In this document: one piece after another, positions 1 through 5,634 of the stretch
Layout: every line of letters starts with the position of its first letter
Numbering within the stretch: the first letter of the stretch is position 1
NCBI GenBank assembly: GCA_021850835.1
Contig: JAJZKS010000039.1
Span: forward strand, 1 to 10,625
Length of the DNA stretch: 10,625 nucleotides
DNA from: Thermoplasmata archaeon
GTDB taxonomy: Archaea; Thermoplasmatota; Thermoplasmata; Thermoplasmatales; Thermoplasmataceae
Direction: 5' to 3'
The notes under the pieces: generated by a model
The model's input: the letters and a program-made list of their open reading frames with translations, nothing else
Database searches by the model: none
What the model was told of the DNA's origin: nothing
Translations under genes and position numbers: made by a program

Positions 1-9
1 GAGATTAAG

Positions 10-83
10 CGGGTCCGAGGGGGTTCGAACCCCCGACCTATGGATTAAGAGTCCATCGCTCTACCTAGCTAAGCTACGGACCC
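10..83 (-). tRNA. tRNA-Lys (anticodon CUU)
   Basis: On the minus strand the sequence folds into a full cloverleaf. The acceptor stem is GGGTCCG (83-77) paired with CGGACCC (17-11). The D arm contains AGCTAGGTAG, the anticodon stem is ATGGA/TCCAT around the loop CTCTTAA, and the T arm is GGGGG-TTCGAAC-CCCCT. Loop positions 34-36 read CTT, which decodes AAG (lysine). The discriminator base is G (position 10), and CCA is not encoded, since the next bases read CTT. The first T-stem pair is a G-U wobble; every other helix is well formed. No intron is seen. This tRNA inserts lysine at AAG codons during translation. Confidence 0.97.
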
Positions 84-106
84 AGCCTTACGTTATCCAA
101 TAGTTC

Positions 107-113
107 TTTAAAA
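107..113 (-). promoter_or_regulatory. TATA box of tRNA-Lys
   Basis: On the minus strand this reads TTTTAAA. Its centre lies about 27 nt upstream of the mature tRNA 5' end at position 83, the expected archaeal TATA-to-start distance. The spacing and the AT-rich block are seen directly; promoter activity is inferred. Confidence 0.6.
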
Positions 114-271
114 TCTTTCTACTTCTAAACGTCCATGAATTCTATCAAACCGAACTAAGTAAAATTTGTCAGGGTGTTAGGGGTGACAGAGAGAGAATTT
201 GTAAAATCATTCATTTACCATACCTTACCCAGAACTTAGGACATTAAAACCGCTTCTGCCGTGTGCTGAAT

Positions 272-308
272 AAGATTGAATTCAACGAGAGTTGAGGATT
301 CTCATCTT
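272..308 (+). other. Imperfect RNA hairpin with GAGA tetraloop
   Basis: Read on the plus strand, AAGAT (272-276) pairs with ATCTT (304-308), GAAT (278-281) with ATTC (298-301) and TCAAC (282-286) with GTTGA (291-295). The loop GAGA (287-290) is a GNRA tetraloop. That makes 14 base pairs, interrupted only by a 1x2 internal loop and a two-G bulge. A TTAAAA block at 244-249 lies about 26 nt upstream of the hairpin start. It could be a small non-coding RNA or a 3' structure of the opposite transcript. Function is unknown. Confidence 0.35.
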
Positions 309-410
309 AACCGGCGAATTGAATATTTACTAACTAACAAATGAAGTAAGTTTTTCCAGATGCCATTGTTATAATTGGGAAAATAACTTGCACTTAAATA
401 ATAAATGGCT

Positions 411-418
411 AAAAAAAA
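411..418 (-). terminator. Poly-T terminator after the TasA-like gene
   Basis: On the minus strand a run of eight T lies about 20 nt past the TAA stop of the TasA-like gene. Archaeal RNA polymerase commonly terminates at T-rich tracts without a strong hairpin, so this is the likely transcript end. Confidence 0.55.
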
Positions 419-438
419 TAATTGTGGTTTAATGAAAT

Positions 439-1137
439 TTACTCAAGCGGAGATAGTGGAATTCCAAGGCCCCAGCTGAATGTTGATCCTTGTGCGGATG
501 CTGAAGCGTTTGAAGGCAGGAAGGCGTATAGTGTGTAGGTTATGCTCTGGCCATCTGCAAGAGAGGTAGGCGTTGAGGAAGATGAGGTCGCATTTGCAAG
601 GAAATCAAGTCCGCTGGTTGAAATGCCTCCACCAAGGTTTCCTGTGTTCACTACGCTGTTTAAGTATTGTTTTGTTACTGGGGGCTGCAGCTCACTTATC
701 GGAACCGGGCTGTTAAAGACCTGGCCTGCACCATTGGCCACTGGTGAGGTGGAATCGAGCATACTTGTGTTCAAAGTGGCTGTTCCTGTGTTTGTCACTG
801 TTATCTGGAACTCAAGCCAATATCCTGGGAGCATACCACTAACGTTTCCGTATACATTTAACGTCGAGGCTGCAATTCCGTTTACTGTAACTAAATTCTT
901 TCCAGGCGTGGCAGCAGTTACATCATTGAGGGTCTGCCCTCCGTTAAATCCCAGCGCCAAAGGGTTGTATGACGAGGCGTTTGTCGCAACAAAACTCAGG
1001 GTCTCTGTATAGCTGACGGTAGCTGCCGACTCATGAAAGTAGGCATTCGCTTGTCCGCTCCAAGCGGAAAAAGCGAAAGTCCCTCCCATAACTACTACGA
1101 CGGGGACCATCATCATGGCAAACAATTTCTTGTTCAT
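439..1137 (-). CDS. TasA/camelysin-like secreted fibre protein with SipW-type signal peptide
   Basis: The 232-residue protein is predicted to be exported. Residues 2-4 carry lysines, followed by a hydrophobic stretch (5-19) and the segment GGTFAFSAWSGQANAYF (18-34). This resembles the GGTFAYFSD-type end of SipW-dependent signal peptides, and cleavage may fall between residues 22 and 32. The mature part is rich in T, S, N, G and V, with alternating beta-strand patterns. The blocks MLPGYWLEFQITVTNTGTATL (102-122, one residue block split here only by eye) and the C-terminal YTLYAFLPSNASASAQG (201-217) match the PG..., NTGT... and LP..A pattern of TasA/CalY jelly-roll proteins. There is no C-terminal membrane anchor, so it should be released and may polymerise. 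TasA forms Bacillus biofilm fibres, and related proteins form archaeal bundling pili; a fibre role here is inferred. The start is supported by AGGTGACA at 1143-1150. A SipW-like peptidase gene lies at 4222-5397. It is a single-copy subunit gene on the strand opposite its presumed processing genes. Confidence 0.8.
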   Translation of the reverse strand: MNKKLFAMMMVPVVVVMGGTFAFSAWSGQANAYFHESAATVSYTETLSFVATNASSYNPLALGFNGGQTLNDVTAATPGKNLVTVNGIAASTLNVYGNVSGMLPGYWLEFQITVTNTGTATLNTSMLDSTSPVANGAGQVFNSPVPISELQPPVTKQYLNSVVNTGNLGGGISTSGLDFLANATSSSSTPTSLADGQSITYTLYAFLPSNASASAQGSTFSWGLGIPLSPLE

Positions 1138-1142
1138 TTTTA

Positions 1143-1150
1143 TGTCACCT
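1143..1150 (-). promoter_or_regulatory. Shine-Dalgarno site of the TasA-like gene
   Basis: AGGTGACA on the minus strand lies 5 nt before the ATG at 1137. GGTGA pairs with the archaeal 16S 3' end (AUCACCUCC), which fixes this start. Confidence 0.75.
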
Positions 1151-1218
1151 TATAAAATTCATGGATAAGTGCCTGTTAAGTGGTGTAGAAAGATTGTTAG
1201 AATTATTTGTTAGTTAAA

Positions 1219-1226
1219 TTTTTATA
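1219..1226 (-). promoter_or_regulatory. TATA box of the TasA-like gene
   Basis: On the minus strand this reads TATAAAAA followed by TTTAAC. It predicts transcription starting near 1196 and a 5' leader of about 60 nt, long enough to hold the Shine-Dalgarno site. Assigned from sequence and spacing only. Confidence 0.5.
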
Positions 1227-1370
1227 CTATAATGAAAAGAATTAAACAAATGCTATTGACAGTTTAGTTTAGCTCTAAGAACGAAGGTCTAACGCACTTA
1301 TTGTAGGAATTTAATAATTTGAATAGCCTAATTGGCACTTCAATGGGCGTGTTGGTGTTAGATTCAAACC

Positions 1371-1391
1371 GTGCAATCCACTTGATTGCAC
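1371..1391. promoter_or_regulatory. Perfect inverted repeat, operator-like
   Basis: The arms GTGCAATC (1371-1378) and GATTGCAC (1384-1391) are perfect reverse complements around the 5-nt spacer CACTT. It sits about 47 bp upstream of the TATA box at 1438 in the divergent region. An 8+8 dyad of this size is typical of a binding site for a dimeric winged-helix regulator. The obvious candidate is the product of the adjacent gene at 1673, by inference. Confidence 0.5.
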
Positions 1392-1437
1392 ATGCAAAAT
1401 TGAAATATTGTGGTTAGGTATATATATTTAGTCTAGA

Positions 1438-1446
1438 TATATAAAA
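1438..1446 (+). promoter_or_regulatory. TATA box of the winged-helix/membrane-protein cluster, inside an imperfect palindrome
   Basis: TATATAAAA at 1438-1446 is a strong archaeal TATA match and predicts a transcript start near 1470. It is embedded in an imperfect dyad: TTAGGTATATATAT (1414-1427) faces ATATATAAAACCTAA (1437-1451). From this promoter the leader to the ATG at 1673 would be about 200 nt. A second AT-rich block (1614-1628) could give a shorter transcript. Confidence 0.5.
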
Positions 1447-1672
1447 CCTAAATTATTGGAAAACGGTTATTTTGGAGATTTTGAGGCTAAGCCAATCCAG
1501 AAGTGTCTTCACTTCAGGTTATTTTATCTTATCATAAAAATTCATTAGATAATATTGGAAAAATGAAACAATCACAAAAGTATGCCGATTCAGCAAAATT
1601 AAATTTTACAAAAAATATTAATATAGTTTTCAACATAATTTCTAACCTTCTAAAAAGGGCAAGGGAGACTCC

Positions 1673-2404
1673 ATGGAATATACCAATCAAGAACCGTCGG
1701 TATCACAAGCGAACTTATGGGGAAAAATCCTTTCTATTAAGGAAATTTGGACTTTTCTTATGGCTCCAAAGTTGTTTGGAAAGTCTGGGAAGGAACACGA
1801 TTTTGATTTTGGATTTTACCTGGAAGATGATGGCTATCTGGCTCTCGGAAAGCTCTATAGCCGGGATATCCGCAATGGGCTCTCATTGTTGACCTACTTC
1901 AATGCGCAGTGCAACGATGTTGGGGCTGATAGGAAAGTCATATTCAGTGAGAGGGAAATCCCAGAAGAAGTCGAACTCCTTGCCAATACATTGAAAATAG
2001 ATATTCTAAAAAATGTTCATGAAGTGGTCAATTTCTTGTCAAAGTCGTTGAAGGAAGATGGAATCGAAAGTAATAATGAACTCCACCAGAGTTCGATCTT
2101 TTCTTTGAAAAAGGATAGTAAAGGCGACAAATCACGGAAGAAATACAGGGACAGAACAAAGTTAATCCACGAGGTTTTGAATTCTGCATCAACCGAAGAG
2201 GGCACGACACTGAACAACTTGGTCATAAAATGCAATCTCAATTACAACTCTGCAAAGAGAATCGTAGACGATCTGATTAAGAGGGAGCTCCTTAGCATTA
2301 CTAAGGATGGAAGTGACAAGACATTATACAAAACCACAGGAAACGGGTCTCAGATCATAGAAAAGCTGAGGTTCATAAATAGGGTGGGCCATAATGAGCA
2401 ATAA
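1673..2404 (+). CDS. Winged-helix DNA-binding protein with possible degenerate nuclease-like N-terminal domain
   Basis: This 243-residue soluble protein has no membrane segment. Residues about 158-236 form a winged helix. It runs from the first helix RTKLIHEVLNSA, through a second helix and recognition helix around CNLNYNSAKRIVDDLIKRELL (189-207, key residues N190, S193, K195), to the wing SDKTLYKTTGNG. This resembles the archaeal HTH_45-type winged helix. Residues about 42-112 alternate strands and helices in a restriction-endonuclease-like (Mrr-type) order: strand DFGFYL, strand GYLALGK, helix NGLSLLTYF, strand RKVIFS, then IPEEVELLA with the strand KIDIL. The usual E/Q-x-K is LGK (K60), so the fold, if correct, is probably inactive. 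A charged linker (130-160) joins the parts. ATG 1673 is chosen because the frame has a stop at 1643-1645 and AAGGGAG lies just upstream. It is the first gene of the plus-strand cluster, so it probably regulates the locus or itself. Confidence 0.65.
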   Translation: MEYTNQEPSVSQANLWGKILSIKEIWTFLMAPKLFGKSGKEHDFDFGFYLEDDGYLALGKLYSRDIRNGLSLLTYFNAQCNDVGADRKVIFSEREIPEEVELLANTLKIDILKNVHEVVNFLSKSLKEDGIESNNELHQSSIFSLKKDSKGDKSRKKYRDRTKLIHEVLNSASTEEGTTLNNLVIKCNLNYNSAKRIVDDLIKRELLSITKDGSDKTLYKTTGNGSQIIEKLRFINRVGHNEQ

Positions 2405-2441
2405 TGGAAATTCTCTTCTTAATTTCTGAAAAAGGTGGAAA

Positions 2442-3051
2442 ATGCTACTCATACTTATTATCCCAACAATCATTATCTCTTCAACCATTGTGATTTATTT
2501 TGTCCTTACAAAGGGACTTGCTTCCTACTTAAATAAGATTGAAAACAAGGCTAATAAAATCCAAAGAATCTCTATCCTATTGATAGCCTCAGATTTGGTT
2601 GCACTTTTTTCCAAGAGTGAATCTAAGACACTTGTTGACAAAATCCTGGAAGGCGCTATAGGGGATGATGATCATATGTTTAGGTCTCTTACCACTTCAT
2701 TTGGGGGGTGCCGGTCATGAGATTGAAAGATTATACAAAGAGATTAACAAGGCTTATAAACCGTCTGTGGAGCTATCAAGGATGAAAATATCCGCAACAT
2801 ATCTAAGAGCGGCTCTCTTGCTATATGGTTTCTCTGTGTCAATCTCACAGTATGTAATTGCAGTGTTTTTCTATCATGCAGGGATTTCAATTCTATCTCC
2901 CGCCATAATAGACATGATTATTGGGACATTACTATTTTCCTCTTTTTTCATCTACATTTCAGTTTACATCATTCTTATTTCGCGGCGTATTGAAATCGGA
3001 TACTCAAAGCTTCAGGACAGTGGGGCAAGGATTGGAAATGAAACGGATTGA
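2442..3051 (+). pseudogene. Three-helix membrane protein gene, interrupted by a one-base frameshift
   Basis: Two overlapping frames together describe one membrane protein. The first (2442-2720) gives 92 residues: a membrane helix (2-24), then an amphipathic charged stretch (25-85). It hits TGA right after a G6 tract (2703-2708). The +1 frame continues directly with a charged helix (GHEIERLYKEINKAYKP) and two membrane helices, ending at 3051. If the tract had five G, the product would be 202 residues with helices near 2-24, 121-143 and 154-179 and a short charged tail. The second frame has no plausible start of its own near the junction. GGTGG lies just before ATG 2442. I do not recognise the family. 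The gene lies between the regulator and the DUF5305-like gene, suggesting a membrane component of the locus. The break may be a sequencing or assembly error, a real mutation, or slippage at the tract. Confidence 0.65.
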
Positions 3052-3269
3052 TTTCAAAGTGGCATTTGCTTTTCACAATAAATTAGATCTTGGGAGGTTG
3101 GATTTAATTCAGAAACATTTATTATATTACAATGGGTTATTTCATACAGACACAAGTCAGGATCAGCGGAAGTGTGGGCTCAAAACAATACTGATGGGAT
3201 CTCGATCAACTCAGTTGCATAAAAGGTCAAAGGAGATGATTGCCACTTTGCTACATAGGGGAATTTCGC

Positions 3270-3274
3270 GGTGA
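3270..3274 (+). promoter_or_regulatory. Shine-Dalgarno site deciding a TTG start
   Basis: GGTGA lies 6 nt before TTG 3281. The TGA at 3272-3274 is also an in-frame stop for the next gene, so no longer start is possible. Together these support TTG as the initiator. Confidence 0.65.
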
Positions 3275-3280
3275 AACTGT

Positions 3281-4225
3281 TTGGATAGAAAGGATAAATT
3301 ATGGGTAAAAGCCATCTTGGTTGCATTACTTCTAATTATGGCCGCAATTGGAATGGTAATCTCTCTGGAAGCCCATCAGTACTATATCAAGGTCCCCACT
3401 TCCAGTTATGACATATCCGGCGGTTATACAGTAACCGATAATCTCTTGGCCAATCCACTTTATAACCAATCCAGCATAGAAAACCCTCAAGTCATATATA
3501 ATGGAATAACAAGCTCTATCAACTTAAGCGCACAGGTCTTCATTGAGCTTAGCAACATGTCCGTGAAGAATTTTTCCCTTATTTCACAAGTCTCTCTTGC
3601 ATCAAGTAGCCCGTCATGGGAAAAATTGATCAATACAAACATCACTTATGAAAAGGTCTCAACAAAAGGGGCCTTTGAAATACCCATTAGAATTAATCTG
3701 TCCAAGGAATTGGCCCTGGCTGACAACATAGACATTCAATTACAAGATGGTAGTTCTGTCCCAGTACTGGACATCAACCTAAGTGTTGTTTCCCAGGGTT
3801 TAGACTCATTCTCTGCATCCATTTCAATGGCTCTCCACAGCACTTATGAGGTGGTTACATACGACATTCCAGTTCCAATTTCTGTTTCATCTTATAATCA
3901 GGAACTGGTTACGCCCCACACACTTATCGGATTAGACATTGTTTTTGGTTACATTTTTCTTGCTGGGGCAGGATTGGTAGGCGTTGTTTTAGCGGTCCTG
4001 TATAAACCACGGCATGGCGATCCGCTTGAAAAAATAAAGAAAGATCATGGTGAACAAATTATTGAGATTAACACGCCACCGGAAGAGTCTGCAAAGAATC
4101 TCATGAGGCTTGAGGACATACTGAAAATATCAGAAATATTTGAAGTTCCAGTTTTTCTCTATGTTCCAGATAGGGTATTTTTTGTCAGCCATCAAGGAGA
4201 ACAGTACAAGTATGAGTTGATATGA
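3281..4225 (+). CDS. DUF5305-like bitopic membrane protein, partner of signal peptidase
   Basis: The 314-residue protein has an N-terminal membrane helix (about 8-29), an extracytoplasmic region of about 185 residues rich in beta strands, a second membrane helix (about 215-241) and a cytoplasmic tail of about 70 residues. The N-terminal strand pattern with NPLYNQSSIENPQVIYNGI (58-76) resembles the NPLF...Y...I signature of archaeal DUF5305 proteins. So does the tail ending in LEDILKISEIFEVPV (277-291), FFVSHQGEQYKYEL. DUF5305 genes are often found beside signal peptidase I genes in haloarchaea, and here the next gene is a signal peptidase overlapping by four bases (ATGA). The biochemical role is unknown; an accessory or scaffold for export or assembly of the TasA-like protein is inferred. 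The start is TTG with GGTGA upstream. The assignment rests on remembered family features, without a database search. Confidence 0.6.
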   Translation: MDRKDKLWVKAILVALLLIMAAIGMVISLEAHQYYIKVPTSSYDISGGYTVTDNLLANPLYNQSSIENPQVIYNGITSSINLSAQVFIELSNMSVKNFSLISQVSLASSSPSWEKLINTNITYEKVSTKGAFEIPIRINLSKELALADNIDIQLQDGSSVPVLDINLSVVSQGLDSFSASISMALHSTYEVVTYDIPVPISVSSYNQELVTPHTLIGLDIVFGYIFLAGAGLVGVVLAVLYKPRHGDPLEKIKKDHGEQIIEINTPPEESAKNLMRLEDILKISEIFEVPVFLYVPDRVFFVSHQGEQYKYELI

Positions 4226-5397
4226 AAAGATCCTCCCTGAAATTGCTTACTGTGATTCCGTATGTTTTAGTTTGGCAAGTTGGGTTTGTCTTTCACATTG
4301 ACAGGTTCATCATTGTACTTGTTCTTCTTTTCCCAATCATCTTTACTAGACCATCTGATTATAAGTTGAATAAGTCAATTTTGTATTCCCTAGTCTTTAG
4401 CCTGGTCTTCATATTCATGCTCATAGAACCAGCCATTGCATATGGCAAAATACATTTATATGGTACCTCAGAAGCTTTTTTCCCAAATCTGCTGTACATA
4501 TTACTGTTTAGCATATCTGTAGTTTCTATGAATCAGGGGGTTGTGATCAAAACTCTCTGGCGTAAGCCAATGATTGCGCTTACAATTTCTTCAATAGTTT
4601 ATGCTCTAAGTGTAACCCCCATACAATTATTTCTCCAATTAAATGGACTCCCTCAACTTCTTCTCTTCAATATTTCTTTTCTCATCGTCTTTTCCTTTTT
4701 AATAGGGTTTATGTACTTGAAAAGCAAGTTCAACCTTGCTACCGCATTGATCTTCCTACTGATCTATTCGGCCTTCCTTATTCTAAATGTAAATGTTCAG
4801 GTTTCTAATCTTTTCAATCTAGTCTGGGAAATCATAGCACTTTCAGTCATACTTTACCTAACAGACAGAGTAATGAAGGAATCCATCCTAGTAAGAAGGG
4901 CATTCAAATCAGGTAGAGTTGTATTTAAGAAAAAAGATCGAACCTCAGCGGTAATATTCTCTGGAATAATTGTCATATTATTGCTCCTTGTAGTCATGCC
5001 ATTGATAACACATGAATCACACTATGTCATTGCTGATCCAACCGACAGCATGTCCCCGCAGATTATACCCGGTTCTCTACTTTTCGTGTCACACATAGGA
5101 GTAAATCAGGTTAAAACAGGGGATGTCATTGTATTCAGGGCCCCTTGGGAGAACGGCACCCTCTTTGCACATGAAGTGATCAATATCACACACAGCAAAG
5201 GTCAGGAGTATTTCATAACCAAAGGGATTAATAATCCTGCAAAGGACCCATTGCCTGTGCCTTCTAGTGACTTGGTTGGCCAGGTTTATTTCGTCTTACC
5301 ATACGTGGGATTCATATTGATCTACAGTCAGGTGACCGCGTCATTCATCCTTATTTTAGCCGGCATTTTCTATTTCAAGGAAACAAGAAAAAAATAG
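4222..5397 (+). CDS. SipW-like archaeal signal peptidase I with large N-terminal membrane domain
   Basis: This protein is predicted to cut signal peptides at the outer face of the membrane. The catalytic block is residues 270-355. The nucleophile is S276 in DPTDSMSP, followed by IIPGSLLFVSH and TGDVIVFRAP, and the base is probably H317 in LFAHEVI, as in archaeal/ER-type (S26B) enzymes that use His instead of Lys. The segment TKGINNPAKDPLPVP (333-347) corresponds to the usual TKGDxN...DP motif, but the first Asp is I336; D342 is kept. The N-terminal 260 residues carry about seven or eight hydrophobic segments, and another follows at 365-385, making 391 residues against about 190 for Bacillus SipW. 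ATG 4222 overlaps the previous TGA, so the two genes are translationally coupled. A TasA-like substrate is encoded at 439-1137. The peptidase family is confident; the specific substrate is inferred. Confidence 0.85.
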   Translation: MKRSSLKLLTVIPYVLVWQVGFVFHIDRFIIVLVLLFPIIFTRPSDYKLNKSILYSLVFSLVFIFMLIEPAIAYGKIHLYGTSEAFFPNLLYILLFSISVVSMNQGVVIKTLWRKPMIALTISSIVYALSVTPIQLFLQLNGLPQLLLFNISFLIVFSFLIGFMYLKSKFNLATALIFLLIYSAFLILNVNVQVSNLFNLVWEIIALSVILYLTDRVMKESILVRRAFKSGRVVFKKKDRTSAVIFSGIIVILLLLVVMPLITHESHYVIADPTDSMSPQIIPGSLLFVSHIGVNQVKTGDVIVFRAPWENGTLFAHEVINITHSKGQEYFITKGINNPAKDPLPVPSSDLVGQVYFVLPYVGFILIYSQVTASFILILAGIFYFKETRKK

Positions 5398-5451
5398 CAC
5401 CCTTAAAATCTACATTCAACAATCATTTACAATTGTGCAGTAATAACTTAA

Positions 5452-5456
5452 TTTTT
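5452..5456 (+). terminator. Short T tract after the signal peptidase gene
   Basis: TTTTT lies 55 nt past the TAG stop and before the ribosomal promoter. It is a weak candidate archaeal terminator; nothing stronger is seen in the gap. Confidence 0.25.
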
Positions 5457-5506
5457 GCTGTAATCAACTCAAGATACAGGCAAGAAATCTGGGCTGCCAA
5501 TAAAGG

Positions 5507-5514
5507 TTTAAATA
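5507..5514 (+). promoter_or_regulatory. TATA box of the ribosomal protein operon
   Basis: TTTAAATA preceded by purine-rich AAAGG, a BRE-like element, predicts transcription starting near 5536. The leader to the uL3 start would be about 100 nt. It is the only strong TATA match in the 237-nt gap before uL3. Confidence 0.65.
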
Positions 5515-5520
5515 TGCTTA

Positions 5521-5539
5521 TAAGTTATCGAATAACTTA
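5521..5539. promoter_or_regulatory. Perfect inverted repeat at the ribosomal operon start site
   Basis: TAAGTTAT (5521-5528) and ATAACTTA (5532-5539) are perfect reverse complements around CGA. The dyad begins 7 bp after the TATA box and covers the predicted transcription start, where a bound protein would block polymerase. A direct copy of one side, AATAACTTAA, occurs at both 5442-5451 and 5531-5540. An operator role is inferred. Confidence 0.45.
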
Positions 5540-5551
5540 AAACCATACACA

Positions 5552-5605
5552 ATGGGCAATGCAATATGGCATCCCAGCAAAGCTGTCAAACTTCTGGCAG
5601 GCTGA
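5552..5605 (+). other. Short upstream reading frame in the uL3 leader
   Basis: ATG 5552 opens a 17-residue frame (MGNAIWHPSKAVKLLAG) ending in TGA 5603-5605, inside the predicted leader of the ribosomal operon. It begins about 16 nt from the predicted transcript start and has no clear ribosome site. It overlaps a possible hairpin at 5581-5603, where AGC and TGTC pair with GGCA and GCT. It may be a chance frame or a leader peptide. Confidence 0.25.
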
Positions 5606-5634
5606 AAATGTGTAACGGTCACAGGTGATAAATA

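Larger units (their letters stand above)
84..438. other. Intergenic region between tRNA-Lys and the TasA-like gene
   Basis: This 355-nt stretch holds no credible protein gene; the only ATG-initiated frames are a few codons long. It contains the tRNA promoter (107-113), a 37-nt imperfect hairpin with a GAGA tetraloop (272-308), a T5 run on the plus strand (351-355) and the probable poly-T terminator of the TasA-like gene (411-418, minus strand). No copy of the tRNA 3' end is seen here, so there is no sign of an integrated element. Confidence 0.6.
1138..1672. other. Divergent regulatory region between the TasA-like gene and the winged-helix gene
   Basis: This 535-nt AT-rich gap holds the TATA box and ribosome site of the minus-strand gene on the left. 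Near the middle it holds a perfect inverted repeat (1371-1391) and a TATA-bearing imperfect palindrome (1414-1451). On the right is an AT-rich stretch before the winged-helix start. A GTG-initiated frame from 1503 crosses into the winged-helix gene in another frame, but it has a lysine/asparagine-rich composition typical of AT-rich non-coding DNA. I see no convincing gene. Confidence 0.6.

Noticed and set aside
10..83. tRNA-Lys as an attachment site for an integrated element covering the accessory block
   Set aside because: No second copy of the tRNA 3' end is found before the ribosomal operon, and no integrase, transposase or plasmid/virus gene is visible.
542..1012. 156-residue plus-strand frame opposite the TasA-like gene
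   Set aside because: It is the antisense shadow of a gene that has a signal peptide, family features and its own ribosome site.
1503..1892. GTG-initiated 129-residue frame before and across the winged-helix gene
   Set aside because: It overlaps a well-supported gene in another frame. Its first part is K/N-rich with no motif, as expected from AT-rich leader DNA, and no good ribosome site precedes it.
2394..2429. Eleven-codon frame overlapping the end of the winged-helix gene
   Set aside because: It is very short, has no motif and is best seen as chance; the better ribosome site GGTGG serves ATG 2442.
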